DNA of 64,000 bases from Ulota crispa (taxonomy: Eukaryota; Streptophyta; Bryopsida; Orthotrichales; Orthotrichaceae). A program made the translations under genes and the position numbers. The stretch is from positions 17,704,471-17,768,470 of the forward strand of contig OY987247.1 in the NCBI GenBank assembly GCA_963920765.1, read 5' to 3'. Below are positions 11,690-24,808 of the stretch, one piece after another. The notes under the pieces are model-generated. The model was not told the DNA's origin. It ran no database searches and worked only from the letters and a program-made list of their open reading frames with translations. Within the stretch, counting starts at the first letter, position 1; every line of letters begins with the position of its first letter.

Positions 11690-13113
11690 GGTAATTGAAG
11701 TATGGGGCGTGGAGGGGCGAAGCATGTGTCAACCGCCCCTTATGTTGAATGGCGTGGACGGGATGGACCGAGGCCCAGAAGGGGGGGTTACTAAATTGAG
11801 CCGTCTTGGGGGGGACAACGGAAGTCCCCAACGGAAGCCCCTGTTCAAACCGGGAAACGTGGCAACCGAGGCCACAACTCCACAAAGGCAAGCGAGAGGG
11901 AGCGGAGGTCCGGAGATGCAGCTCCCGAGAGCCTCGCCCCCGCGTCCCCGCCCCGTCCCCCGGCAGCCTGCGCCTCAGAATCTGCCCTCCAATCGCACCT
12001 GCTCCTCCTCCACTCCCACACTCGCACACTCCCAGTCCGTCCTGCAACTGACGCCGAAATCATAGCAACGCCGGCACCTCGGTGCACTTTTCCCGTCAAA
12101 TCCTTTGTCAAATTGCCAAACATTCCTCTAGTAGCTGGAATCACATCATCAGATCATCAGGTCATCAGATCATCAGACCCACCTCGCAACCCATCACTTG
12201 GCTTTGTTGTTGTTGCTGCTGGGTCCCTCCACTCGCACTCCTACTCGCACTCCTTGTCACACTGTTTGTCAGGTACCGGGTGTGTTGTGCAGGCAAAGCT
12301 TTGGCCCCGCCCTTCCTGCTCTTTTTCCCCGCAACTTAGCTGTCCGTTCATCGCACCGCCAGAAGTAGTCGCCTGGCAGGCAGGCTGGCGCCGCAGCCGA
12401 CAAACGGCTCTTACGCAATCACAAGCGTCCGGTCGCACCGATGCGCTTGTGAGAGAGCGAGAGAGAGAAGAGTTCCACTGGAACTGGCACTCCTCAACGA
12501 ATCTGCTGTGGTGCAGATTGGGGAGGTACTTTTTCTCCATTCCCCTGTACAAATACACTAGATCTGTTTTTCCGAAATTGGCTCGGAACGGAACCCGAAT
12601 TCTTGAATCGTGAGGCTTTCTAAAAACGTTTTAGGAGAGACGTGTGGTTTCACCGTCTTTGTCGCGTAGGAAGGCAACTAGGGGTGTATGCCATGGTGGC
12701 TTGACTTCGACACAATTGTGGGCAACGATTTCGTTATTGATGATGATGGTGTAGTGATTCATCACAAGATTCCCCTCGCATTCTCGTATTGTTTTGTGCC
12801 GATTCCGTAGTCTTCGTGCAGTAATTGTGATGATGGTCGGTGTTTTTCTTCTTCAGCGACGATTTTGAAAAACAGGGGAGGCTGTATGAGAGATAAATCC
12901 GGAGCCGGCGAACAGTGAGTTCGTTGCGGTTTGGTTGTGTGTCTGAGCGATCTGGTTTCTTACGAAGGTCTGTCTGTCTCTCTTTCTGGTTCACAGGATG
13001 AGAGTGTAAAACCATGGCGAGGCGCTCTTGGTTTGTGAAATTCGAGCTTTAGTGAGGGAGCTTTAGGGAGGGTGGTGGCTGTTGTGGACGTGGGGGAAGA
13101 GCGTGGGCAGGGG
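11690..13113 (+). promoter_or_regulatory. GC-rich promoter and 5' leader region of the EDR2-like gene
   Basis: Base composition shifts sharply from AT-rich intergenic DNA to GC-rich sequence with many CpG, with (CT)n/(GA)n stretches near 12,450-12,470. Open frames on both strands at 11,592-12,144 reflect this composition rather than coding. A possible leader intron has a donor GAG|GTACTT near 12,525 and an acceptor TTTTTCTTCTTCAG at about 12,843-12,856. The start codon chosen for the gene is ATG 13,114; a second in-frame ATG follows at 13,123. The transcription start cannot be placed from sequence alone. Confidence 0.45.
12146..12178. repeat. Short ATCATCAG tandem array
   Basis: Variants of ATCATCAG / GTCATCAG occur four times in a row within the GC-rich leader region. 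It is a simple microsatellite-like array and probably neutral. Confidence 0.7.
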
Positions 13114-16100
13114 ATGGAAAGCATGGAAGGATGGCTGTATTTGATCGAGTCCAACAGGTTGATGATGACCAACCCTCGCAAACGCTACTTCGTCATCTGC
13201 GGCAACTGGGCGTGTTTCTGGAAGGACAAACCTGCAAAACGAGAGGAGGTACACACACACACACACTCTCTCTCTCTCTCTCTCTTCCTGCTAACCCTAT
13301 GGATTTTCTTTCAACTTTTCTTTTAGCTTTGAAATCCTCGGACACTGCAAACAGATGTGGAAGTCGGCACAACGGCCATTAGTTTGTTGTTACTCCCGAG
13401 AATTCGGTAGGTCAAAGTTTATGGGCAAGATTTGAAGGGCGTGGTGTTGGTAGGCTTCAGCTGTGAAGATGCTTGGGTATTGCCGTACCCTTGTATGTGA
13501 TAGGTTTGTTTTCTGAAAGAGAGAGAGAGAGAGTATATGGTGGTCTTTAGTTAAACTAGTAATGGGAATGAAATATAAATCTATTGCGAGTTAATCTGTG
13601 AGTATTGGTACCAGTTTCTGAACGAAAACAGCCTTGGGGCATGGAGTAACCAAATTCAGTACCTCCAATTAGCGAATGCCCTTCTTTGGCAGTTGGGGGT
13701 GGGCTTTTAGATGGAGATGTCCTTAAAACTACACCCTGATGGAATTTCAGTAATCATTGAGCTTGACGGACTTGCTTGGTTTATGAGGTTTGCTGTTTAA
13801 TTCTTAGTGAACCAAGCGCTTTTGTTACTGAGAGGAAGGTTGACTTAGGAGGTCTGCTTGAGCAGCGTCAATCCTATTTACTTCTGTGTTGCATGTGTCT
13901 CCACTTCCCTATAAAAAGATGAAGAAGAAGGAAAGAAACCACAAAGAAAAGAGTAGAAATGTGGAGGGAAAATTAACCATGACTGGAAGCTTTATAGTAG
14001 GGAAATTTTTAGAGTTGTGATGAATGGAGTCGATTTATGTATTTTTGGTGGTGTTTTTCTTATGCAGGCTCCAATCAAGAGTGGCACCATAGACCCTTAC
14101 ACGAGAGTGACCGATCATGGGCGAGAGAACATCCATGGCCGGACTCTGTTTGTGTTCAGCATCTACGACTCTTACAACCACGAAGACAAGCTCAAGTTTG
14201 GAGCACGGAGCTCTGAAGAGGCAGCCAAATGGATGGAAGCATTTAAAGAAGCGGCTGAGCAGGTGGTTCCCCCTTTGCACACAGAATCTCAACCTCCCTC
14301 CTCTAAAAAAATAAAAAATAAAACGTCACTACCAAGTTCACAGTTCAGTTTACAATTGGGATTTTGATGATAAAGAGTTTTTCAACTGAGTGCAGGCACA
14401 TCTTCCAGGAAAGGATAGGCCCTTTGTTCCAGCTGGTGGGCGACGCAGATACCCTTTCAGGTATGGTGATATTCACATAATCTCTTTCAACCTGAAGACG
14501 ATTAGAATCAGTAGTCTCGCAACCGAATGTTAATTTTTACTACTTCTCAGAAAGGTCACCAAAACGTGCAACTACTGTAGGCACTAGTGATCACGAAGAA
14601 GTTTATGTCTTTACTACAGAGTAACGGACGTACGTCAGAAGATCATAAGAAATTACGCATTTTGGGACCCATAGTAATAGCTTTGAATTTGGTGGTCTTG
14701 GCTGCTGAGCAAGTATACTTGTCAAATGTTCTGTTTATGATGATTTTAAATGTGGTGAACTGTCAGGCTTTCGGGGAGAAGAGGGAGTGGGCTTGTCAGA
14801 GAGCAGTCTGGGGGTTCTGGTCTTGCCAACAACCATCCCTTTCGAGAAGACTCAACAACTCTTGCAGGTGGTTCTCGAATTTTCCAAGCGCAACAGTATA
14901 TACATGAGTCCATTCTTTGCAACGTAACCTCAGTGGAGTTTAGTTATATACAAATAGCAAGCACTTGTTGAATCGAGAGTGGCATGTTATTTCTCATAAT
15001 ATGGGGTTGCCTTAGTGTTATGGTGTCCTCTTTAGACTCTTGATTGAACATGATTCAATCATTAAGGTTGTATTTTCATGTTCCACAGTCTATGAAATTT
15101 TTTAACCCAAAGACTTCCTCTCTTAGTCCTTGTGTGACACCTCGTGGAATACCCTCTTTTATACTCGTTTACCCCTTTTATTTATTACTTAATTTTTCGT
15201 CTGTTTGCTGCTTGTGCCAGATTTACCAGGGTGGATTGGGTCATTACTTCCAAAGGACGCATCGCCAGATGTGATAGCGGATTCGCCATGGCAGATTTTC
15301 GGCTGCAGAAATGGTAAACAACCCTTAGTGTGTGTAATAAGGCTTGCTTCAGCTTTAGTCATGTGCTGTTGTATGGCTGGATTTTGGATCTCAAACGTGA
15401 TTTCAAAATTAGTTCAAGTTCCAAGAAACACTGTTAAATTTGCTAAAAGAAATATCAAATTCAGCACCCTAGTATTCAAATTTTGAGTTTATGTTGAAAG
15501 AGTTTTGGTAGAGGTTTTGCTAAGTTTACGTACACGTATGAATACCGCTCATGATACCTTTTTTTGTGTGTGTTTTTAGGATTGCGATTATTCAGGGAAA
15601 CCACTGATCACCATGGACTTAAGAGTATGGTAAGACCCTTGAGTCTCTGTAGCTTAGTAAATTGCTGGTTCGCTCTGATAAGTGTGCAGTTTTCATACCC
15701 ATTATATTGAGAAGCACTCAAGATGTACGTGGGGAATATGTTAATGTCTGTGTTTGATCATTTATTACACCTTTGAATGATTTAATGGTTGGATTTATTG
15801 ATTTGTTTGTTTATTTCCATGTTTTAGATACGTGGAGAGGACCCACCTGCGTTGATGGCCGTGGGAGTGGTGCATGCCACCTGTGAGTCCGTATTTGAAA
15901 CTGTCATGGCCTTGGGTTCCTCACGGGCTGAGTAAGGCTCTCTCTTCTTTACCCTCCTCCTGAAACGTAAAAAATCTACACTTATTGTACCTTGTTTAGT
16001 GCGTTTAACATAAAATTGCAAGAAAACAATTACTTGTAATATGTTGAAATTAGTGCTGGTTGAAACATTTACTGCACTGTATTAATTTTCTTAAAGTTCA

Positions 16101-19100
16101 GTTAGTGCTTGGCAAATCCGTAAACTGGTTGCAGTCTACAGTTGCTGAGGTAGTATTTGGCAAATCTGTAACCTCTCTAGTCTTTTAGTTCCACAAATTA
16201 AAATTCTTCTCTTAGCAAATTTGTAACATTTTTAAATTGGCAATGGTTCTAATATTGCTCCTTCTCTCTTTTAGGATATGTGAGTGCAGTTTATAGAAAG
16301 TTGGACCCTTAAGAATCACAAGTCTTGTAGAGCAAGTTGAGTACTATATTAAAGTTTTTTGACTGTAAGATCAGATTATTCGTTTGTTTTAATGTATCTA
16401 TATGACTTGGTAATGGTTTAGCCGATTGTCAATTATTATTGCCAGTGTTGAATTTGGTTTCCGGTGATCTTGCGCCTTTCAGGTGGGATTTCTGTTATTT
16501 GAAGGGGAGAGTCATAGAGCATATTGACGGCCATTCAGACATCGTCCACAAGCAGTTCCACGAATATTGGCTTCCTTGGTACGAGATTGATCTACCTTAA
16601 ATTTATTTCCTTTTTAGGAAACACTTCTCTACTTGCAAATTATGACTGTATTGCACGTCTAGTCAAAACTTGCCATTGTGCTCCTCAAGAAAAGTCTAAA
16701 TTATTTAGTTCAATCCAGTATGTGTACATTTGAGTCTAGCAATTTTCATGTTCAATTTCCTGGGTAGATTTTGTTATTGTTCTTATTGAAAGAAACGCAG
16801 GCGCATGAAACCAAGGGACCTCCTTGTGCATCGCTACTGGCGACGTGAAGATGATGGCTCTTATGGTTAGTATTCATAAAATTTCTATATAAATTACCCT
16901 TTCTTTGTTTGTCCTCTTGAGAGGAGATTGTTTGCTATTCTAGTCTCACAATTGATAACATTAAACAATGCTTTGAAAATTGTGCGTTATTGTAGATTCG
17001 GATGACATAGTAGTAGTTAACAATCATCAAAGATACACAATGGACGGACTATGGAGAGTGTACAGGTGGAATGAGAAAGTAAGAAGTGTACATAGCTTTG
17101 TTGCATTTCTAACAAACTGCCTGTGTGTGTTTTCTTTTCTATTTAGTAATCCTCTACACGTCGGTGAATCATGAGAAATGCCCTCCACGGAAGAAGTTTG
17201 TGCGCGCCTGGCTCAAAAGTAAGCAATCTCCTCACTCGGATACACTAGCCATACCTTGAAGGTTGTTCTTAACTCAGGCTTTTGATCGTCCCATTCCCGT
17301 TATTCTGCAAGTCTTGTCTAATTTTCCAGCAAACTCTACCGTGGTTCACAATTTCCTACATTAAATTTAGAGGCGTGCAAGTGTAGGTGGTGGCTACGTT
17401 ATATCTCCGCTGCCGCCACAGGGCGGGTATCCACACCGCTGCACGGTGAAGCACATTCTTACCGTGGATTGGAAGCACTGGAGTAGCTGCTGGAGCCCCT
17501 GCACAGACAAAGATATCACTCTCAAAGTTCTCGAGAGAGTGGCAGGTATTTCTCTACATTTTCACTATTTCTGCTCCAGCCTCTATTACATCAATGAACA
17601 AGCGTTCAGTTTCATGACAGAGCTTTTGCTCTCAGCTTTGAAGTAACTGAAATTGATAATACGTCTTTTCATATTCGGTATGCCTTGTGGGAATAGTATC
17701 AACGCTCACTTTAGATTTTGCACGAGGAAACGAGTATGGTTTCTGAGGTTTTGTGGTACATTCAGAGGCTTGTTACTTGATGGACTGAACGTGGATTCAT
17801 GGATTTTCTCTTTCAATGTTACAAAAAACATGATTTGGTGTGTGTAATGCACCATTTTTCTCGTGTCTAAACATGGAGATTCACACAACAGAATGGTTTG
17901 GGTTTACTGTAAGGAAGTGGTGGAGTAGTAATGGAGTTGGATGAATGGCGTGGGGGCAGCGTTGAGAGAGTTTTGCACGGTGAAGCCGGCGAACTACATG
18001 CCGAGCTCCATGGGAGGCCCAGACCTGCGACGGCTCAAGGTGGGCGGAGGGTGTCCGCTGGTGGTGGCGAAGAAGGACAGCCTAGCGCCGGTGCTGCTAA
18101 ACGGCGACACCACAGCGCTCCTGGCGGAAGACAAGGCAGCAGCAGCGGCGGCAGTGGGGCAGAGCATGTTTCGGCAGTTGGCCGAGGACGAGTTCTTTGA
18201 TGTTCCCGAGGACTCAGCCTGGGACTTGGAGCTGGAGCCTGATGGGCAGCAGCACATAGACCTGGAGGGAACTTCTGACGAAGACCAGGTATTCTTTCCA
18301 TCCTGCCCCCTACTCTCTCTCTTTTTCTCCTTCCTTCCTTTATGTTTTAAAGTTTTTACCTCTCTGTCCCTCTCTCAAGGACGAGGGGGTAATCTTAATA
18401 TAAAACAAAGTGGAAATGTGTGTTGTACTTTGTAATGGAAGAGTAGTTGAGTGGTGATTGTCAGATGTAAGTTGTGAATTATAACTCTTTGGATATTGTG
18501 TGTGTTTAAGAATCTCCCATTGCACTTACTAGTATTTATCAATACATTTTGCAATAGCTGATTCAATCTTTTTTCAAAGAGTTAGTCGTGAGTGAATGTT
18601 AGTTATCTTTTGCACAAGAAATTTTTGGTATTGAGCTTAAAATGTGTACTTATGGTCAATTACAATTCTTCATTTAGCTCGTTTGTTTGTTGAGGTTAAA
18701 ATTTTAAGCGGCACTTTTTGAACTAGTTAAGGATACTTTTTGAATTGAAACATGTCTATGATGAGATGTTTTGGTGATCTATGCCATTCAAACTTTAGAA
18801 AATCATCATAGGACTCTAAGAACATTTGGACGTACGGGAAAAGAAGAAAAGGTTGTTGAATGTTTAGGACATGTTTACATTCATTCTAATTTGCACTCTT
18901 GCTAAGTAATGGATTACGAAATTGTTCTTTTCTTTTTTAAACTCTTTACAAATATCTCTCTTTATGATGTTTAGCCCTAAGGGCCTAAGCAGTCAACGTG
19001 GTTGCTTACACATCTATAGGAATCGAAATTCTTCATTTCGGAGCTTCTATTGACCAATTGTAAGAAGAAATTATGCCTTGTAGTTTTGGATAGTCACTAG

Positions 19101-22100
19101 GGAAAAATCACGTTACGTTTCCTAAGATTTGTTCTTTCAAACGATGGTCAACTGTATCTGACAAGAGTTGTTTTTTTTCGACCTTTTGTTGAAAAATTGT
19201 TGAAAGACATCCTAGGAACCATAAACAAGAGGTGGTTTTGTACTTGTGAATAGAGATTTTTTCTGTGGATTTTTTGTAGTCCTTTTATTTCAGTATAAGC
19301 TTACTAAGCTTTTTTTTAGTCTAGTCAGTTTAGGGGTTAGTTCGTTTCGGTGAAGAAACATGCCAAATGTCATGTGAGATATTGAATTCTTCTGAATCGT
19401 GATTCTTCTCATCTTTTCCTGATAACTTTGTTTTTCCACCTTTCCTGCTCTACTACAGAACGGAGGCACTCCCAAGTTGTCAGCAGCTGCCAATATTGTG
19501 AAGCGCTTCCAAGGGATTACAGGTTTGTTTACTCTACCTCCCCAAAATATTCAATACATGGCAAATGCTCCGTGTTTTCCAATTTGGTTAGAATGTACAT
19601 TTTGATAAACTTCTGTGTTTCACTTTAACCCCTGAGCGCCCGATCGACAGTATACTGTCGATCAAAAAGCTGGGTCAACTCAATTTTGATTGCACGTCCG
19701 GTGAAACGACTTCCAATCAAGCCCAGCATGATAGAGACTCTTTCCACTAACAATTCATATGGTCGGATCTTGTGGATCGTATTTTTCAGTCCACAGGAGC
19801 ACTTTGATTGCACACAAGTTAGGCTTCTTTCGTTTCAACTCTGGGCGCTCAAAGTCCTTCGTGAGATTGAATACTCGCTTGTCCTAGAGTGTGGCATCTA
19901 CAATTCGTTCTAGCTGACTTGGGTTTGTTGTTTATTCAAGTTGCAGCTACCTTTGTTCATTGTCAATATGCAAAACCAAAGTTATTCAAGTTGTTGTGCA
20001 CTGGGGAACTGAGCCTCTCGGTGGCCAAATAATGAAGATTTATTTATTTATTTTTTGTACCACATCATTAGTTGTTAGTTTTTTGTATTGCGCCGTTTTC
20101 ATATGTTTGAGTGGTGGACGTATTTTTTTTTCCAGCTCAAAAGCGGACGCATCAGGACAGTGGTGTCCAAGATGACATCGACTTGCTGGCGAAGGTAGGA
20201 ACTCTGCCTAAAAGCTCCAGCAACAGTTGCACTGCCAGCACCACGCATTCAGCAGAGGCGAGCACCTTCTTGATTCGAGGCAAACGCTATCTCCAGGACC
20301 GGAAAAAGGTAGCTTTTTTTAAAAACAAAATAAATAGTTTTTCTTCTTTGCTTTTGTAACGTTCAAATACATTTGTGATATTGGCCGTAGTTTTTGTTCT
20401 TGATGTTAACTTTTTGGTCATATTATTGCAGCTACATCAAATTCGCTTTTGGCCGCTTTTGTTTCTTCCTTATTTTCTTATTTCAGCTAGAAAACCCTCA
20501 AATAATACATCAATTGTGCACCAAATTCAGTAAAGCTAGAGAGGGTGGACAACCGTCCACTCCCTTTTCTAATAAGAGATCTTTTTTGCGCAGTTTTTGT
20601 TTGATAGTAATTTAGGCTTAATACACACTAGTCAAACATTGTACACACTTTCAACGAACCTGCAATGACTCATGGTAGATGTTTAAGGGGTTGGTTATTG
20701 TTATTTATTTCGAAAATGTTTACTTTTTGGGTTACAGTGAGACTCATGTGATTATGTTGGGCTCCTGGAAACAGGTGGTGGCAGAAGATCCTGTAATGCA
20801 ATTTGTTGCAGCCGACTGGTTGAAGTCCAACAAGAGAGAAGACAACCTTGCAGCGCGACCCTCAAATCCAGTTCAGCTATTTTTGGCTAATCAGGTACAT
20901 TGCAAAATCTCTAATGCTCATGTTTTTTAGTACAAGGATTACGCAAGCAAATCAAATTCTTTTTGGTTGAGAGTCTTTGTATCGAAGTATCTCACACACA
21001 AGTGTTATTGACACAGAGGAAGAAAGGAGGAGTGGAAGATGTGTTTTTCTTTGTCATCAACATTCAAGTAAGCCCTACTTTAATCATCTTAGACTGCGTT
21101 GGTAGTATTATGTCTTTTAGGGAAAATTTCATGGATACCCCTGAAGTTTGTAATAATTTCATAGATACCCCTGCTTTTTCAGATACCCTTGGACCAAAAC
21201 TTTCAAGCGTTTTTTTGTCGAGCATGCCACTTCCCTTCTTCCTTTGTGCGCACACATAACAAGAAAGAAGTAGTGTGTGCAGAAAGGGAGAGGGGAAGTG
21301 GCATGCACAAGAAAAACACGCTTGAAAATTTTGGTCCAAGGGTATCTGTGAAACTCCTGAAAAAGCAGGGGTATCTATCTATGAAAATATTGCAAACTTC
21401 AGGGGAATCCATGAAATCTTCCCTATATTTTATTTATGTTAAGGGGATTAATTCTCCGGTGCTATGAATTGTTATTAGTGGAATTTTATTGCTGATTTCA
21501 ATTCCATGATTGTGGTGGGGTTTTTCAGGTTCCAGGGTCCACAACACACTCTTTAGCTCTGTATTACATGATCTCGCAGCCGCTGTCAGACTTCCCGTTG
21601 CTTCAAAATTTTGTACATGGAGATGACCGGTACCGCAATGCGGGCTTCAAGCTCATTCCACACATTGCAAAGGGCTCCTGGATTGTGAAGCAAAGCGTGG
21701 GCAAGACGGCTTGTTTGATTGGAGAAGCTCTGGAGATCACGTACCACACTGACAAGCATTACATTGAGGTTAGTCACACACGCACCATTTGACAATTGAG
21801 ATAATCCACCACACCATACCACACCCCTTTTTATGGTACCAAACTTGAAGCTCCTAAGATTGAAAAAAGTTCGAAGTTTGATTGTCTTTTATTTTTGTAT
21901 GTATTTTGTTTAGACATTGGATGTGTTACGAATTTTTGAAGTAATAAGGCTTATTCACTCGCTAGCACAGAGTACCCTAGAAACTTAAGTGTTGATCTAT
22001 GAAGTATCTCATGGAAGCATCTCTGATTGTGATGGAACTTAATAGCACCTTCTCTTTTTTAAGAGGCGCTTGGTTTGAATGAGTAGGAGCATAATTGGGT

Positions 22101-23236
22101 GACCTTTCATTGCAAATAGGTTCTTTACCTTATATTTTCTTCCTACTTTTTTCAACTATCTTCTTGGTTTAGTTATATGGCTGTTTAGAATTTTTGCACG
22201 TAGTTTTTATTAGTAAAATTTCATAAAGATATTAGTCTGCACGAGATTCAAATTTTTAAATTCTATTGCTTTATAAAGGTATAACAGTAACAAGTGGTGT
22301 GCGTGTGCACTTGTTTTTCTGCAGTTGGATGTGGACATTGGCTCATCCTCAGTAGCAAAGGGCGTAGTAAATCTGGTGTTGGGTTACTTGAGCACACTTG
22401 TCATCGAGCTGGCTTTCCTCATCCAGGTAAAAAATTTCTCACTTTTTTAAGTTTTTCACTTCACTTTCACCCGTTCCTGCGGGGTTGGTTTTTTTTATTT
22501 GTGTCCCACAAAGATGGGAACCTTGCTAGTGAGGCAGTATCCAACCACTTTAATTAAACCTCACTCTCTAAAAATATGGACGAGAGATATAACATCCTTT
22601 AGCGAGAAATATTATTCAGCAATGATAGTGGGGGTGTCTTTGGAGTTCATGCCAAAAACAAATGGGTACCTTTATTCAGTTTAAACGGAGAAAAATCAAC
22701 CACTGATGGAAATCATTCGCGTTGATTACAATGCTATTTCTAAATGTAGAGATACTGGTTTCACTTGTTCCTACGTGACATTCCAAAATGTCTTCTCCAA
22801 TGCACGGTGATGTCTAATTTACAACCTCTAAAAACTGCTAAACACTTCACTTGTTTCTTTGTTTTAAGAAAGCTTTGATATCATGCATGAGACCAAATCT
22901 CTTGTAGTATGTTATGCATGTTGTTTTCAGAGTATTTTTATGTACGCTAGTGTTGGAAGCTCTGACAGACATTGCAATAGGTTTATTTTTATTTCTATAT
23001 TTATGAATAAAAGCACATTTTGAAGTTCAATTTTAACAATGTTTATGAATTGTCTATATGTTTTGATTTTTCTTACCCAATTTTTTTAATGTAAAAGTTT
23101 TTGTGGAGGAGTCTCACATCTTGGGTTGCGTCTGTGCCAGGCTAATACTGAAGAGGAGCTACCAGAGTATCTGCTGGGCACATGCAGGCTGGTAAACCTG
23201 GACATTGCAAAAGCCATTCCTGCACGTCCAGAATAA
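13114..23236 (+). CDS. EDR2L: EDR2-like protein (PH-START-DUF1336), 19 exons, 769 aa
   Basis: Exons: 13114-13248, 14068-14262, 14396-14460, 14767-14867, 15221-15313, 15580-15629, 15828-15931, 16483-16578, 16801-16865, 17147-17218, 17387-17545, 17960-18288, 19459-19522, 20136-20308, 20775-20894, 21017-21067, 21529-21768, 22325-22426, 23141-23236. All introns are GT-AG and phases join without a stop. A PH domain (residues about 1-110, opening MESMEGWLYLIESN) is followed by a START lipid-binding domain (about 190-400) and a C-terminal DUF1336 (about 550-765), which contains TFLIRGKRYL, VPGSTTHSLALYYM and LDVDIGSSSVAKGVV and ends near ELPEYLLGTCRL. This is the architecture of ENHANCED DISEASE RESISTANCE 2 and its plant paralogues, lipid-binding proteins that restrain defence-associated cell death; the 769-residue length fits the family. 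Exon 12 encodes an acidic, alanine-rich linker absent from the core domains. Introns 13 and 16 carry mobile elements. Which EDR2-like paralogue it is cannot be decided here. Confidence 0.93.
13251..13284. repeat. (AC)n(CT)n microsatellite at the start of intron 1
   Basis: AC repeats run directly into CT repeats immediately downstream of the exon 1 donor (exon ends 13,248). A (GA)n tract also occurs in the same intron near 13,518-13,533. Both are simple repeats. Confidence 0.9.
19625..19855. mobile_element. TTAA-family element, copy E, in EDR2-like intron 13
   Basis: The left end TTAACCCCTGAGCGCCC is followed at 19,642-19,663 by a perfect 22-nt palindrome whose half-site is GATCGACAGTA. A degenerate right end is suggested by GGGCGCTC at about 19,845, the complement of GAGCGCCC, although TTAA is no longer present there. 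The element lies between exon 13 (ends 19,522) and exon 14 (starts 20,136), so it is transcribed with the gene and removed by splicing. The left boundary is well supported; the right boundary is uncertain. Confidence 0.5.
21120..21423. mobile_element. Mutator-like foldback MITE in EDR2-like intron 16 (304 bp)
   Basis: The element is nearly one long inverted repeat. Its left arm starts GGGAAAATTTCATGGATACC and contains three ATACCC blocks (GGATACCCCTG, AGATACCCCTG, AGATACCCTTGGACC). The right arm mirrors this and ends GAAATCTTCCC. The outer flanks TGTCTTTTA and TATATTTTA match at 7 of 9 positions, as for a decayed 9-bp duplication. It sits between exon 16 (ends 21,067) and exon 17 (starts 21,529). 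The nascent transcript would carry a hairpin of roughly 150 bp. There is no coding capacity; minus- and plus-strand frames across it are artefacts of the repeat. Confidence 0.85.
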
Positions 23237-23710
23237 TGAAAAGGGGGCGGCACTTCCCAAACAGGGAAACCCATTGAAGAATTTAGGGTTTCAAAACCCG
23301 TTTTCCCAACCAACTTAGGATTTCAAACCTGTTTTCCTAATTCAGGGTTCCAAAATTGTATTCCTATGGACGAAAAGTAGAGAGAAAGACCTAGAGAGAA
23401 TTAGAGAGAAGTGAAACGGAGGAAGAGGTAGAGAAACGATTCTTTGGAGTTTTCGTTAAAAGGAGACTCTAGAAACCGATTCAATTTTTGTGTAGCTGAC
23501 AATTCAAATGGCCATTATTATTTTTTATTTTAGGTTGAATTGCCTTGTAGATAATGGTAACTGAAATACATCAACATTCATATACTCTGAAGCTTGCAGT
23601 CATCATTCAACATGACTCGGACCTTGGCCCTGACCCTGGCCCAGAAAAAGAAATTATGGGCTTGGATGATGTGGAGTCATGTAAGGTGGAAGGCACCCAT
23701 ACCCGATAAC
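23237..23710 (+). other. 3' flank of the EDR2-like gene
   Basis: This follows the TAA stop at 23,234-23,236 and probably includes the 3' untranslated region. It contains a repeated phrase, TTTCAAAACCCG / TTTCAAACCTG with TTTTCCCAACC / TTTTCCTAATT, near 23,289-23,342, and purine-rich GAGAGAA runs near 23,380-23,430. No terminator-type signal can be assigned with confidence. Confidence 0.4.
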
Positions 23711-23938
23711 TTAACTCCTGAACGGCCCATCGGCCATTTCTGGCCGTACGGCCATATATACAGCCATATTTGAGCTGCTTTGATGGCTTTCCAAAAAAAA
23801 TTATGCACTCATCATTGTACAACCCTTCAATATGTATGATTGTAACACTTAATTTTTAGCTAATTCAAACTTTTGAATATTAATTGCAACCGTATTTGGT
23901 ACCGTATCTCTAGAGCCCAAGGGCCCTTTAGGGGTTAA
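23711..23938. mobile_element. TTAA-bounded element, copy F (228 bp)
   Basis: The left end is TTAACTCCTGAACGGCCC and the right end read inward is TTAACCCCTAAAGGGCCC, with TTAA at both outer edges. Immediately inside the left end lies a hairpin, CGGCCA - TTTC - TGGCCG, at about 23,731-23,746, followed by GGCCGTACGGCC. This short copy keeps both ends and little else, which makes the family boundaries easy to read. Confidence 0.7.
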
Positions 23939-24468
23939 GCAATTTTGCAATAAACCACAAAAAGTTTGAGGCAACAAACACCTTTCCCATGTAGGAAGAT
24001 AAGAATTATTGGAATTGCAAATTGTTTAAATTTATATTTGCTAAACTGTAGTTATTGTGAATTTTGGGAGTCAAAAAGTGCTTTGGACCCATTGCCAACC
24101 CCTAACTCATGCAATTATGATGATAGTCAAACTACTTTCTACTCATTATTTTCTATTTCATTTTGGGACATGGTGTGACTTAAGTGGTCCCAACCTTGAA
24201 AAGGACAAAAGAACACATTCCAAAGCACCTATCCTTGCTGAGATTGAAAATGGTACACCCTATGGGTTGGGTATGGGGCGTTGTTGGCTACGGGTGCTTC
24301 CGCCTTAATGTTTTTCAGATGGTCATGGAGATTTGAAATTATGTTGTTTTCTATTTCATGGCTTGTTACTCTAGGGAACTAGCAAGTGTGCTGTAACTTG
24401 AGTTCAAAAAGTCGCTGGTTGCTAGGTGTTGTCTTCTCATGTAGACCTAGATTGGTTTGGGAAATTTT

Positions 24469-24707
24469 TATGGAAACCCTTGAAGTTTGTTATATTTGTA
24501 TAGATACCCTTGGTTTTTCAGAAATTGCACAAATACTCTTGGATCATAATTATCAGGCGTTTGTTCTATTGTGCATGCCACTCCCTTCTCCCTTGTGCGC
24601 ATGCTGTTTTGTTTATGTTCTATTACATTCCTTGCTTTAACATTGGTCATGAAGGGCAAGGAAGTAACGTGCATAACAAAACAAATGCTTGAAAATTATG
24701 GTCCAAG
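24469..24707. mobile_element. Mutator-like foldback MITE, truncated copy
   Basis: The left arm begins GGGAAATTTTTATGGAAACC and runs through ATACCCTTGGTTTTTCAG and the spacer TTCTATTACATTCCTTGC shared with the copy at 9,979. The right arm stops at ATTATGGTCCAAG, so the terminal part of that arm has been lost. It is therefore a defective member of the same family. Confidence 0.7.
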
Positions 24708-24808
24708 CAAAACAAGTGGCAACCTGGCAGGCCAAGGAGAGAATCAATTAACCCTTAGAGGTGGTGATAGTGGAAATAATCCCTTTTAGTACCATGTAAA
24801 TCACTAGC

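Noticed and set aside
11592-12144. Overlapping open frames of 99-151 codons on both strands
   Set aside because: They lie in a GC-rich, CpG-rich stretch where stop codons are rare; no frame shows a domain or splice-linked continuation. Treated as promoter/leader sequence.
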